A DNA stretch of 64,000 bases from CAYRXM01 sp964449465 (lineage in GTDB: Bacteria > Chloroflexota > Anaerolineae > JAFGEY01), in NCBI GenBank assembly GCA_964449465.1, contig CAYVBK010000005.1, positions 1-64,000 on the forward strand, written 5' to 3'. The stretch's first letter is position 1. Each line of letters starts with the position of its first letter. Below are positions 10,618 to 20,252 of the stretch, one piece after another. A program made the position numbers and the translations under genes. The notes under the pieces were generated by a model. It was not told the origin of the DNA and did no database searches. It saw nothing but the letters and a program-made list of their open reading frames with translations.

Positions 10618-12093
10618 ATGGCCGAACAGCAAAAACACATCTTGATCGTAGACGATGACATCGAGCTGGGCGATCTGCTGTCCCAGGCAATCAAGGACAT
10701 GTTTGATTCGTATGATGTCAAAGTGGCGCGCAATGTAGACGAAGCACTAGCCCTGGTGCGCAAATCGCAAACTTTGCTGCGACCGTTCGACCTGGTCATT
10801 ACCGACATTAAAATGGCCGGGCTGAGCGGGCTGGAGCTGCTCGAAGTGCTGCAGTCTATTTCACCCAACACCAAAACCATCGCCATGACCGCCTACAATT
10901 CGCCGGACCTGGAAAAACGCGCTCGCGAACTGGGCATCTGCGAGTATCTGAACAAGCCTTTTGTCATCTCGGAATTTCGCCGCGTCGTCCAAAAGTCCCT
11001 GGCCGTTGCCGAACCCGAACCGCCGACCATTCAATTATCGGCTGCCCAAGAGTCGCAGTCGCTCAAACAACTGGCTTCGCTGCGAATGATGACCGGCGCC
11101 AACGCGGCCATGTTGATCCACAGCAGCGGCATTATGCTGGCCATTGATTCGCTGGCCCCCAGTCAAGATGTGAGCGGACTGGGCAGCGTCTTGCTCAACA
11201 CCCAGCAGCACGTCTGGAATCAGATGAATCAAGACCTGGGCAACAGTGCGCCGATCAAGCAGAGCTACTTTGGCACCGAAATGTACAGCGTTTGCACCTA
11301 TGCGATCAACGAGTCCTTTGTTGTCGCCGTCATTTTTGGGCCGGCAGTCAAAGAAGGCCAGGTGTGGTATTATATGCGCGACGCGGCCGAATCGCTGCGC
11401 GAAGCCCTGACCGCCGCCAAAGTGGCCCCCACGCCCGAACCCCGGCGCAAACGAGGCGATGTTTTCGATATGTTGGATCAGTTCTTCCCCGGCCAGACCG
11501 GAAGGCGAGCGACTCGGCGGGAGGCGGCCTCCGAACCGGCGCCCACAGAAACCCGCCCCACGCGCAGCCGGCCTGCTCCACCAGCCATGCCAGAAAAGAC
11601 CGCCGCGCGCACCTCGTCGGCGGCCCGGCCCGTCGAGCCGGAAATTGCTGCGCCAGAAACCATCCTGCCAGAGCCTGTGCGGGTCAGCCCGGCCGAGACG
11701 CCGCTGTTGAGCATCCAGGAGGCGCAAAATCTGGGCTTTTTGAGCGACTTGTTCGGCTCAACCGCCGAAACACCGGCCTCTCAGACAGGCCCCGACGCAC
11801 CGACAGCCCCCGTTGCGTTGGACGAAATTGATTGGAATGTGCCGGTCGCTCAAGGTTGGGATGACCTGGTTTCCGACCTGGACGCTCTGCCGGCTCAGGC
11901 CGTCGCACCCGAACCGGCCGCCGCCGAGCCAGAACCGGCTGCATCGGCCATCGGCCTGGACGAGATCAATTGGGATGTTCCCACCAATGTAGACTGGGAC
12001 CAACTTGTTTCAGACGCCGATCAAGGCTTTGGAGGCATGAATCTGGAACAAGCCCGTCGGCAGGGCATTGTAAAGGACATTCAAAACGAATGA
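10618..12093 (+). CDS. Response regulator with receiver, roadblock/LC7-like domain and repeated acidic tail
   Basis: 491 residues. The receiver domain (about 6-130) has the full set of residues: acidic pocket D12-D14, phosphoacceptor D63 (VITDIKM), T91 and K113 (LNKPF). Residues ~150-265 look like a roadblock/LC7 fold (AAMLIHSSGIMLAIDS and a later VVAVIFG strand), the fold used by small-GTPase regulators such as MglB. The rest is Pro/Ala-rich and disordered, except for two copies of an LDEI(D/N)W(N/D)VP...WD(D/Q)LVSD motif near residues 400-425 and 447-470. There is no DNA-binding output, so signalling is probably by protein contact. An AAAGGAA box precedes ATG 10618. It converges with the hybrid kinase gene, with 2 bp between stop codons. 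Confidence 0.82.
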   Translation: MAEQQKHILIVDDDIELGDLLSQAIKDMFDSYDVKVARNVDEALALVRKSQTLLRPFDLVITDIKMAGLSGLELLEVLQSISPNTKTIAMTAYNSPDLEKRARELGICEYLNKPFVISEFRRVVQKSLAVAEPEPPTIQLSAAQESQSLKQLASLRMMTGANAAMLIHSSGIMLAIDSLAPSQDVSGLGSVLLNTQQHVWNQMNQDLGNSAPIKQSYFGTEMYSVCTYAINESFVVAVIFGPAVKEGQVWYYMRDAAESLREALTAAKVAPTPEPRRKRGDVFDMLDQFFPGQTGRRATRREAASEPAPTETRPTRSRPAPPAMPEKTAARTSSAARPVEPEIAAPETILPEPVRVSPAETPLLSIQEAQNLGFLSDLFGSTAETPASQTGPDAPTAPVALDEIDWNVPVAQGWDDLVSDLDALPAQAVAPEPAAAEPEPAASAIGLDEINWDVPTNVDWDQLVSDADQGFGGMNLEQARRQGIVKDIQNE

Positions 12094-12095
12094 TG

Positions 12096-15000
12096 TTACC
12101 CCGAACGAGACGCATTTCCCTCAATGGCCTGACGCACCTTGTGCGCCAGCGCGTCGGTGGTAAATGGCTTGGAAATAAAATTGACCCCCGCCTCTAGCAC
12201 CCCATGATGGGCAATCACATCATCGGTATACCCCGACATAAACAACACCTTGATGCCCGGACGCGCCGCCATAATTTGACGGGCCAGTTCGCGGCCGTTG
12301 GTGCCACCCGGCATGATCACATCGCTGATCAGTAGATCAATTTGCCCCTTGTGTTCGGCGCACAGACGCAGAGCGTCCTCGGCATTGCATGAGGCCAGAA
12401 TGTGATAGCCCTGGCGTTCGAGAATGCGCTGTACCAGCATGCGCACCGTGTCCTCATCCTCAACCAACAAGACGGTCTCGCTGCCGGGCAAAGGCGCAGC
12501 CGCAGTCCTGGCCTGCGCCGATGGCTCACCATTTCGATCCACCAATGGCAGATACACCTTGAAGGTTGAGCCTTGCCCTGGTTCGCTGTACACCCAAATA
12601 TATCCATTGTTTTGTCGAACAATACCAAATACAGTTGCCAGCCCCAGCCCGGTGCCTTTGCCTTCTTCTTTGGTGGTGAAAAATGGTTCAAACAGGCGTG
12701 ACTGGACTTCTTGATCCATACCGATGCCGTTATCGGTCACCGACAACATCACATAGGTCCCCGGCTCGACAGTCATACGATGCCGACGATAGCTCTCGTC
12801 CAACTCGGCATAGGCCGTCTCGATGATCAACTGGCCCCCGCTGGGCATGGCATCCCGGCCATTGACTGCCAGGTTCATGATCACCTGCTCGATCTGGCCC
12901 GGATCGGCATGCACCCATGCGCCACCCGGAGCGCAATGAATTTGCAGCCGCACATCTTCGCCCAACAGCCTTTGAAGCATATCTCGGAGGCTCATCAGCC
13001 TGTCATTGAGGTTAAACGTCACCGGGCGAATGATCTGTTTGCGGCTAAAAGCCAGCAGTTGGCCGGTCAGAGCCGCCGACCTTTGCGCAGCCTGCTTGAT
13101 CTCTTGTACATTGGAGCGGCGCGGATCATCCCCCCCTAGCTCGTTCAGCAAAATGTCGGCATAGCCAATGATCGCCGTCAGATGATTGTTGAAATCGTGC
13201 GCCACCCCGCCGGCCAGGCGACCGATGGCCTCCATCTTTTGGGCCTGAAGCAGTTGGGTCTGCAAGCGATCTTTTTCCTCTTCAACCCGCTTTCGCTCAC
13301 TGATGTCGCTGGAAACGACCAATACCTGCCGGCAGCCACCATCCGCATCCAACAAAGGCACCCGGATGGTGGCATGCCAGTGTGTCGAGCCGTCGGCATA
13401 GGCCATTTGTTTCTCTGAGAGCATTTGGGCCATCCGCATCTCTATCACCCGGCGATCCTCTTCCCACATATCAGGCTGCAAAAACATAGCACAACTCGAC
13501 GGGTCGGTCAACGCCTGAACGGTGGTGCCGCAAGATTGTGCCATCGCCGCGTTGACCAACGCCAGGTGTCCATCTTGCTCCCTGACATAGATCCAGGCCG
13601 GCAGCGCATCAATGACCTGACGCAAAAAGGCCCTTTCTTGCTCCAAGCCCTGCTGCGCCTTGACATAATCGCTGATATTGCGCCCGGTGCCCACCAGCCC
13701 CACCACCTGCCCGGTGCTGTCGCGCAGCGGCACTTTGGAGGTGAGCAGGTAAATGGTCTCGCCCTGCCACTCGAAACGCTCCGGTTTGTTGAGCATCGGC
13801 CGGGCCGTTTGAATCACCTGCTGATCATCGGTGACAAGTTCTTGAGCCGCATCTGGAGGAAAAAAGTCCAGGTCGGTTTTGCCAATGACCTCGGCCTCGC
13901 TTTGCACGCCCATATACTGGAGGTCAACCCGATTGGCCAGCACTTTGCGACCAATCACATCCTTGACATAAATGCTGTCGGGCAAAATATCAATCAGGGT
14001 GCGCAACAGGTTACGCTCCTGAGACAGCGATTCTTCGGCCCGCCTGCGCTCGGCAATCTCGCGCTCGGCCTGCTCGTAGAGGTGCGCGTTTTCAACCGCA
14101 ATGGCGGCCTGATCGGCCAAAGCACGCAACCGTTCGCTATGTTGCGATGCGTAAAAGTGCGGCGTTGCACTGTCCAGATTCAAAAAACCCACCGTCTCAT
14201 TGCCCACGCGAATGGGCGCTCCGGCATAAGAACGCACCCAACGCGTTGCCGGCGTATCCACCCAGGCCGCATAGTCATGCGTATCCGAGATGATAAACGG
14301 TTCGCCGCTTGCCATCATGTGCAGCAAATTTGGCACACCATCCAAATCAAAGCACAGTTCCATCACCAGTTTATCCAGGCCATTCTCGATCTGGTCATAC
14401 CCATAGCAGAGCACGACATGCGCCTGACGGGTCGCCATATCTACCAGCATGATATTGGCGGCATCGTGCGGCACCACTCGCCGCACATTGAACAAAATGC
14501 GCTCTAGCACCTGGTCAAAATGGAGTGTACTGCTCAGAGCCGCCGCCGTATCGCGCAGCGCATCAGATAACACACGTTGCTCTTGCTCGGCCTCTTGGGC
14601 GCGACGACGTTCCTCGATTTGCTGCTCCAACTGATGATTGATCAAGGCCAGCTTGCCGGCAAAAGCGCGCGACTCGATCAGCGTGCGCTTGAATTGCGAA
14701 ACCAACAACCACATCAGCGACGACAGAGTGGCATACGTGCCAATCACAATGACCACCCGGTTCTTGAATACCTCATCTACCGACCGCCAGGCCTTGAGCG
14801 GCCCATAGACCTGCGCCCAGCCAATGCCGGCAAAAGATAGCACGCTGAGCAGCATAGTAATCCATTGAGCGCGCTCGCTTTGCAACACGGCGGTCAAAGC
14901 CATCGCCAGCACATACAGCACCATCGCCGGCGCGCCCGGCCCGCCGACATAATTGCCATAGACGGCTGTGGCAAAGATCACGGCAACCGGAAAATAACCG

Positions 15001-15257
15001 GCTATGCGCCAGTGACCGCGCAACGTCAGCCACCAGGCCAGGCCAAAAAATAGCACCATCCCCAGCGTGATCAGCACCGAATCGCCGGGAAACAGCCTCA
15101 TCACCCAGCCGAGGCCAAAGATGAGGGTCAACGCGCCTGATATCAGGGTCATGATCAGCGAAATGATCCGCGTCATGTACTCTCGTCGCGCCTCATCCAT
15201 ATCGGTTGACTGAGGGGCGGTCAGTTGTTCCCACAGCGCGAACAGTCTATTTTTCAT
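12096..15257 (-). CDS. Hybrid sensor histidine kinase (TM-GAF-PAS-PAS-HisKA-HATPase-REC)
   Basis: 1053 residues from ATG at 15257. This start has GGAGG 7 nt upstream and overlaps the TGA of the upstream dehydrogenase (ATGA, 15254-15257); an in-frame upstream start exists but lacks these features. Order: six or so membrane helices (~30-200), coiled coil, GAF (~245-400), two PAS domains (~425-670), and the phosphoacceptor H-box GGVAHDFNNHL with His687. The HATPase domain contains DNGIGM and a glycine-rich GKGTGLGLATVFG box. The C-terminal receiver has acceptor D979 (LLISDVIMP). The receiver is complete, so an intramolecular phosphorelay is plausible, but no histidine phosphotransferase or partner regulator sits beside it. 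The orphan receiver-roadblock protein at 10618 is a convergent neighbour and a possible partner. Confidence 0.92.
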   Translation of the reverse strand: MKNRLFALWEQLTAPQSTDMDEARREYMTRIISLIMTLISGALTLIFGLGWVMRLFPGDSVLITLGMVLFFGLAWWLTLRGHWRIAGYFPVAVIFATAVYGNYVGGPGAPAMVLYVLAMALTAVLQSERAQWITMLLSVLSFAGIGWAQVYGPLKAWRSVDEVFKNRVVIVIGTYATLSSLMWLLVSQFKRTLIESRAFAGKLALINHQLEQQIEERRRAQEAEQEQRVLSDALRDTAAALSSTLHFDQVLERILFNVRRVVPHDAANIMLVDMATRQAHVVLCYGYDQIENGLDKLVMELCFDLDGVPNLLHMMASGEPFIISDTHDYAAWVDTPATRWVRSYAGAPIRVGNETVGFLNLDSATPHFYASQHSERLRALADQAAIAVENAHLYEQAEREIAERRRAEESLSQERNLLRTLIDILPDSIYVKDVIGRKVLANRVDLQYMGVQSEAEVIGKTDLDFFPPDAAQELVTDDQQVIQTARPMLNKPERFEWQGETIYLLTSKVPLRDSTGQVVGLVGTGRNISDYVKAQQGLEQERAFLRQVIDALPAWIYVREQDGHLALVNAAMAQSCGTTVQALTDPSSCAMFLQPDMWEEDRRVIEMRMAQMLSEKQMAYADGSTHWHATIRVPLLDADGGCRQVLVVSSDISERKRVEEEKDRLQTQLLQAQKMEAIGRLAGGVAHDFNNHLTAIIGYADILLNELGGDDPRRSNVQEIKQAAQRSAALTGQLLAFSRKQIIRPVTFNLNDRLMSLRDMLQRLLGEDVRLQIHCAPGGAWVHADPGQIEQVIMNLAVNGRDAMPSGGQLIIETAYAELDESYRRHRMTVEPGTYVMLSVTDNGIGMDQEVQSRLFEPFFTTKEEGKGTGLGLATVFGIVRQNNGYIWVYSEPGQGSTFKVYLPLVDRNGEPSAQARTAAAPLPGSETVLLVEDEDTVRMLVQRILERQGYHILASCNAEDALRLCAEHKGQIDLLISDVIMPGGTNGRELARQIMAARPGIKVLFMSGYTDDVIAHHGVLEAGVNFISKPFTTDALAHKVRQAIEGNASRSG

Positions 15258-16366
15258 TGGCTGTCCTCCAAAGAAATCGGGAGAGGCGCGGTCAATCCCC
15301 ATTCGCTGCCAATCGCCACAAGACGATGATACACCTTTTCAAGCAACAGCACGCCAAGCCGCCGGCAGGCATCCTCTTGCTCAAACTCTTTTTGTCCGGC
15401 AAAATAAACCCGCTCCTGGCCCTCGGCCGACGGCGACGAGCGCAGATCAAAGAGCATACGGTCCATATCGCGGCGAAATTCGGCCGGATCGCGAAACGCG
15501 GCAATCGAGAGGGCGCCGAAAAAGTGGCTGACCCGCCCCGACGAGGTGGCTGTATCGGCCACTGCCGGGCCAAATGGCGCGCCGCACAGCACGGCGCACA
15601 AAATGTCTACCAGCACGGCCAGCCCATAGCCCTTGTGCCCGCCGCCCATCTCGCCCACCCCACCCAACGGCATAATGCCGCCGCCCACGCGCCGAAACAT
15701 GTCATCGAGCAGGGCATGGGCATCCGTCGCCGGCCGGCCGGTGCGGTCTACCGCCCAGCCGTCGGGCAGCGGCTGTCCCAACCGCTCATACACCTCGATC
15801 TTGCCGCGCGTCACCACTGTGGTGGACATGTCTAACACAAAACCGCGTTCCCGGTCGGCCGGCGCGGCAAAGGCGATGGGGTTGGTGCCAAACATCACCT
15901 GCCGCCCCCAGGTCGGCACGCCCAGGGCAGCGGTGTTGGTCATGGCCATGCCGATCATGTCGTGTGGCAGAGCCATCATGGCGTAATAACCGGCAATGCC
16001 AAAATGGTTTGAATTGCGCACACAGCCAAACGCCGCGCCGCCGCGCCGGGCCTTGTCCATCACCTGCTGCATCGCCCGCGCGCTGACCGGCGCCCCCATG
16101 GCCCCCTGAGCGTCCCACACCAGCGTGGTGGGCGTGTCCATCAACACATCCACAGTCGCATCGGGCCGCATCACCCCAGAACGCAGGCCATTGACGTATC
16201 GCTCCAGGCGGGCCACTCCGTGCGAAGGAATGTCTCGCGCGTCGGCGGCCACCAACACGTCGGCCGCCACATGAGCATCCTCGGCCGACAGCCCTAGCCT
16301 GACAAAAATCTCTCCACAGAACGAGACCAACTCGTTCCTGCACACCCGCACACAGTTCGCCTTCAT
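15254..16366 (-). CDS. Ldh_2-type NAD(P)-dependent malate/lactate dehydrogenase family
   Basis: 370 residues. It belongs to the type 2 malate/L-lactate/ureidoglycolate dehydrogenase family (YlbC, ComC, YiaK, AllD), which oxidises 2-hydroxy acids with NAD(P) and is unrelated to the Rossmann-fold LDH. Family signatures are present: IPSHGVARLERYV with the catalytic His49, RNSNHFGIAGYYA (His121) and GTNPIAFAAP (~160-169). ATG 16366 is preceded by AGGAG. The length fits the family (330-370). The substrate cannot be assigned. The gene is translationally coupled to the hybrid kinase that follows it and has its own promoter, divergent from the lactonase gene. Confidence 0.9.
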   Translation of the reverse strand: MKANCVRVCRNELVSFCGEIFVRLGLSAEDAHVAADVLVAADARDIPSHGVARLERYVNGLRSGVMRPDATVDVLMDTPTTLVWDAQGAMGAPVSARAMQQVMDKARRGGAAFGCVRNSNHFGIAGYYAMMALPHDMIGMAMTNTAALGVPTWGRQVMFGTNPIAFAAPADRERGFVLDMSTTVVTRGKIEVYERLGQPLPDGWAVDRTGRPATDAHALLDDMFRRVGGGIMPLGGVGEMGGGHKGYGLAVLVDILCAVLCGAPFGPAVADTATSSGRVSHFFGALSIAAFRDPAEFRRDMDRMLFDLRSSPSAEGQERVYFAGQKEFEQEDACRRLGVLLLEKVYHRLVAIGSEWGLTAPLPISLEDSQ

Positions 16367-16387
16367 TCTTTGACTCCTTTTTTTTCA

Positions 16388-16416
16388 AGATTATCACCGA
16401 ATGACCGAGATGTCAA
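16388..16416 (-). promoter_or_regulatory. Candidate promoter for the dehydrogenase-kinase operon
   Basis: On the minus strand, TTGACA (16416-16411), 17-bp spacer, TAATCT (16393-16388). An overlapping GATAAT is also possible, with a 15-bp spacer. It lies about 20 bp upstream of the ATG, so the leader would be very short. Confidence 0.5.
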
Positions 16417-16466
16417 ACAATCCTGTTAACAATATCATTCAACCCCAACATTTGTCGATCCGGCCA

Positions 16467-16495
16467 TTGACAAAAGCCCTTGCTCATAGTATGAT
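16467..16495 (+). promoter_or_regulatory. Sigma-70 promoter for the lactonase gene
   Basis: TTGACA (16467-16472), 17-bp spacer, TATGAT (16490-16495). Predicted transcription starts near 16502, about 38 nt before ATG 16540, which excludes the in-frame GTG at 16501 as start codon. Confidence 0.75.
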
Positions 16496-16539
16496 ACCCT
16501 GTGTTCAACTCATTCGCTCATTTTCACAGGAGTTTACCT

Positions 16540-17640
16540 ATGAACACGACCTCAAACCTCTCATCGGCGTACATCGGCGGCTATACCAGGAACCACGAAC
16601 CTGGCATTTACCTGTGCCAGGTGGAGCCATCTACCGGCGCCCTGACCCTGCGCCCGGCCGTTGCCCAGGCTGCCAACCCTTCTTTTCTGGTCGTCCATTC
16701 TTCGCGGCAATACCTGTATGCCGTCAACGAAACGATGACCTTTCAAGATCAACCCGGCGGCGCGGTCAGCGCGTTTGCCATCAACGAGCAAGATGGCTCG
16801 CTGAACCTGCTCAACCAGCAACCATCCTTTGGCGGCGCGCCCTGCCACATCGTCATGGATCGCAGCGAGCGGTTTGTGCTGGTAGCCAACTATATGGGCG
16901 GCAACCTGGCCGTCTATCCCATCCGCCCCGATGGCAGCCTGGACGCAGCCAGCGATATGGTGCAGCATCACGGCCGCGGAGCCGACCCACGACGGCAGGA
17001 ACGCCCACACGCTCACTCGATCACCATCGCCCCAGACAATCGCTTTGCCCTGGCCGCCGATTTGGGACTGGATCGGATCATGATCTATCGGCTCGACCTG
17101 GAGAGCGGCAAATTGATCGCCCACGACCCACCATACACTGCTCTACACCCCGGCGCCGGCCCGCGCCACCTGGCTTTTCATCCCAACGGCCACCTTGTCT
17201 ATGCCGTCAACGAACTGGACTCGACCCTGACCGTCTTTGCTTATGACCCAGGGCAAGGAACAATGCGCGAAATTCAAACCCTGTCCACGCTGCCTGCCGA
17301 TTGGCAAGGCAGCGGCACATCCAACAGCGGGGCCGATGTGCATGTGCACCCATCGGGCCGTTTTGTCTATAGCTCGAATCGCGGCCACGACAGCATTGCC
17401 GTATTTGCCGTGGACCAAACCACCGGTCAACTCACCGCCGCCGGCCATACCTCTACGCAGGGACGCACGCCGCGCAATTTTGCCGTTCACCCCGACGGCG
17501 CGCTGCTCCTGGCCGCCAACCAGGACAGCCACACGGTGGTGGCGTTTCACATTCACCCCGAAACCGGCCAACTTGCGCCCACCAGTCACGCCGCCAATGT
17601 GCCGATGCCGGTCTGCATGACCTGGATGCCTGGAGATTGA
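16540..17640 (+). CDS. Lactonase family seven-bladed beta-propeller protein
   Basis: 366 residues, from ATG 16540 with AGGAG at 16528-16532. The sequence follows the YbhE/6-phosphogluconolactonase pattern of repeated blades: YIGGYTRN near the start, QAANPSFLVVHSSRQYLYAVNE near 40-60, GPRHLAFHPNG and then RFVYSSNRGHDSIAVFAVD late in the protein. Members hydrolyse 6-phosphoglucono-1,5-lactone or act as carboxy-cis,cis-muconate cyclases. I see no signal peptide, so a cytosolic sugar lactonase is the most likely role, but the exact substrate is not proven. The neighbours, a hydroxyacid dehydrogenase and two sensor kinases, do not define a pathway. Confidence 0.88.
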   Translation: MNTTSNLSSAYIGGYTRNHEPGIYLCQVEPSTGALTLRPAVAQAANPSFLVVHSSRQYLYAVNETMTFQDQPGGAVSAFAINEQDGSLNLLNQQPSFGGAPCHIVMDRSERFVLVANYMGGNLAVYPIRPDGSLDAASDMVQHHGRGADPRRQERPHAHSITIAPDNRFALAADLGLDRIMIYRLDLESGKLIAHDPPYTALHPGAGPRHLAFHPNGHLVYAVNELDSTLTVFAYDPGQGTMREIQTLSTLPADWQGSGTSNSGADVHVHPSGRFVYSSNRGHDSIAVFAVDQTTGQLTAAGHTSTQGRTPRNFAVHPDGALLLAANQDSHTVVAFHIHPETGQLAPTSHAANVPMPVCMTWMPGD

Positions 17641-17667
17641 TCGCTGCGCTATGCCGATAGGTGGAAT

Positions 17668-20250
17668 ATGACCCTACGACAAAAAACTCTGCGCATCATC
17701 AGCCTGACTGCTCTCACATCAGGTATTGTTCTGTATCTGGTCGCACGAGCCATCTTGAATGTTGGCCTGACCCGCCTGGAAACACAAACCGTCAACAACC
17801 ACATTCAACAGGTTTTGAATATTTTGGATGACGAATTGATGGATATGGATTCCACTGCGCATGACTGGGCCTCATGGGACGATACCTGGAATTTTATCCA
17901 AACTGGCGATCAAGCATATATTCAAAACAACTTGATGCAAGATACTTTTGTCACATTGGGCCTGGATATGATGTTATTTCTGAACGAGTCGGGTGAGGTG
18001 ATATGGTCACAAGACATTCACCTGGGGCCATATCAAGAATATCCTGTAGACGCAGCCGTCATCGCTCAACTAGAGACCACCCCACTCCAGACAATCAATG
18101 GCTTGATCCGCACACCAGCAGAGCCGATATTGATCGCCCAACGTCCGATCCTGAACAGTCTGGATCAGGGACCGGCACTGGGCAAACTGGTCTTGGGCCG
18201 CTATTTGAGCGAGGCGCGGATCAAGCGGTTGTCTGGACTGCTCAACCTGTCATTATCGGTATGGAACTGGCACGCCCCGCACCTGCCACTCGATTTAGTA
18301 CAAGCTCAAGAGTTTCTGAACGAATCGCAAACAACCTGGATTCAGACATTATCGTCGGACACCATTGCCGGATACATTCTTATCTATGATCTGACCGGAC
18401 AACCCGCTGCCATTGTGCGCCTGGATATCCCGCGCCACCTCTATCATCAAGGACAGATCAGTCTGTTCTATCTGCTGTCTTTTCTGATCCTGATCAGTGG
18501 GCTGTTTGGTCTGATCACTGTGCTGATCGTTGAAAAGATGGTTCTCTCGCGATTAACCCAACTCCACACCCAGGTTGGCCGAATCGGTGCACAGAGCGAT
18601 TTGTCTATGCGCGTGGAAATAGCCGGGCAAGATGAACTGGGCAGCCTGAGTGACGCCATCAACGGGATGCTCAACACCATCGAACGCGCCCAGAATGAAC
18701 TGCGCGAGAGCCGCGAACGTTACTATCAACTGTTCAACAGCGGCAATGATATGATTTTGGTCCACGAGATCACGACTCAAGGGCATCTCGGCCGGATCAT
18801 CGAAGCCAATCGGGCCGCCTGCCAGATACTGGGTTACACGCACGACGAATTACTCCGGTTGCCCTCTGTCTATACAACCGACGCTGAGCGGTGGCTCGAT
18901 CAAGAGATTCTGACACAGCAACTCGATCAAAATCAGCATACTCTGATTGAAAAAACCATCCTCAAGCGAGATGGCGTCGCCATTCCGGTTGAAATCAGCA
19001 TCCATCTGCTTTATTTGCATGGGCAATCGGCGATGCTCTCCATCATCCGCGACATTACCCAAAGGCGGCAGGCTGAAGCCGAACTGAAACAGCGGTTGGA
19101 GGAGCAAGAGATGCTACTGTCTATTGGACAGGTGCTCTCTTCTAGCCAGAACATCAGGCAAGTCACTCAACTGGTAGCCGAATATATGGCTCATCTGGTC
19201 GGAGCATATAGCGCCGTCATTTATCGGTGGGACGCAGAAAATAACCAGAGCGTGGTGATTGGCATCTATGAACGCGGCGACTGCACCCCTCATCCTCTGG
19301 AGTTGGCGGTTGGTCAAACACGTTCATTGGCCGAGCATTCGACTATGCAGCATATTTTGACCCACCACGAATCGGTCGCCGGCAACGGCATTGTGACCAT
19401 TCCGCTGATTGACCAAGATCGGATGATCGGCATAGCCGAGATCTATTTGAACCATCAATCATCCGATCTGGGCACTCATGATCTGCGCCTGCTGCGCGCG
19501 CTGGCCGATCAGGTTGCCGTCGTCATTGAGAATGCGAGACTATTCTCGGCGGTTCAAGAGGGCGAGGCCATGATGCGTCGTCTGTCGCTGCGGCTGATCA
19601 ATATTCAAGAACAGGAACGCCGCTATATCGCCCAAGAATTGCACGACGAGTTGGGGCAACTGCTGACTGCTCTCAAGATCAACATTGATCTAACGCTACG
19701 AAAAATTCCAGATGCATACGTCAATTTGCGACAGAGACTCCAGGAAGCCAGCCAGTTGGCTGAAGAACTGCTGATCAACATTCGCTCAATGACTATCGAA
19801 CTGCGCCCCACCCTGCTGGATGATATGGGCATCGTGCCGGCCCTGCGCTGGTATCTGAAACGTTTTGAGCAGCGCACCGGCATCGAGGTACAGGCCGACA
19901 TCCAGGAACTGCCGCGGCGGCTGTTGCCCGAAATTGAAGCAACACTCTATCGCGTCACCCAAGAGGCACTCACCAACATTGTACGACATGCCGAGGCAGA
20001 GCGCGTTTCCATTGAATTTGAACATCGCCGTGACACCATTGCCTTGATCATTCAGGATGACGGAGTAGGTTTCGATATGCAGGCATGGACCGAACGCGCC
20101 AATGGTCAACACTCTCTGGGATTGACCGGCATCCAGGAGCGCGCCAGACTGCTCAACGGTCGGGCGCACATCTTTTCGCAACCCGGACAGGGAACACAGA
20201 TCACCCTCACCCTGCCGGCTAGTTTCCAATTGCACATTGAGGAGCCATAA
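17668..20250 (+). CDS. NarL-family sensor histidine kinase (CHASE4-HAMP-PAS-GAF-HisKA_3)
   Basis: 860 residues. N-terminal membrane helix (~8-30), extracellular sensor resembling CHASE4 (HDWASWDDTW near 70-80), second helix near 265-290, HAMP (~290-345), PAS (~350-465), GAF (~480-630), then a HisKA_3 dimerisation domain with QELHDELGQ and phosphoacceptor His659. The HATPase domain includes TQEALTNIVRHA and QDDGVGF. This is the standard architecture of kinases paired with LuxR-type regulators. The partner gene follows after 2 bp. The start is ATG 17668, preceded by AGGTGG. Confidence 0.93.
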   Translation: MTLRQKTLRIISLTALTSGIVLYLVARAILNVGLTRLETQTVNNHIQQVLNILDDELMDMDSTAHDWASWDDTWNFIQTGDQAYIQNNLMQDTFVTLGLDMMLFLNESGEVIWSQDIHLGPYQEYPVDAAVIAQLETTPLQTINGLIRTPAEPILIAQRPILNSLDQGPALGKLVLGRYLSEARIKRLSGLLNLSLSVWNWHAPHLPLDLVQAQEFLNESQTTWIQTLSSDTIAGYILIYDLTGQPAAIVRLDIPRHLYHQGQISLFYLLSFLILISGLFGLITVLIVEKMVLSRLTQLHTQVGRIGAQSDLSMRVEIAGQDELGSLSDAINGMLNTIERAQNELRESRERYYQLFNSGNDMILVHEITTQGHLGRIIEANRAACQILGYTHDELLRLPSVYTTDAERWLDQEILTQQLDQNQHTLIEKTILKRDGVAIPVEISIHLLYLHGQSAMLSIIRDITQRRQAEAELKQRLEEQEMLLSIGQVLSSSQNIRQVTQLVAEYMAHLVGAYSAVIYRWDAENNQSVVIGIYERGDCTPHPLELAVGQTRSLAEHSTMQHILTHHESVAGNGIVTIPLIDQDRMIGIAEIYLNHQSSDLGTHDLRLLRALADQVAVVIENARLFSAVQEGEAMMRRLSLRLINIQEQERRYIAQELHDELGQLLTALKINIDLTLRKIPDAYVNLRQRLQEASQLAEELLINIRSMTIELRPTLLDDMGIVPALRWYLKRFEQRTGIEVQADIQELPRRLLPEIEATLYRVTQEALTNIVRHAEAERVSIEFEHRRDTIALIIQDDGVGFDMQAWTERANGQHSLGLTGIQERARLLNGRAHIFSQPGQGTQITLTLPASFQLHIEEP

Positions 20251-20252
20251 AG

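Noticed and set aside
13425..14507. Long plus-strand frame opposite the hybrid kinase
   Set aside because: Antisense to well-conserved kinase domains, no ribosome site and no recognisable domains; typical of GC-rich codon usage.
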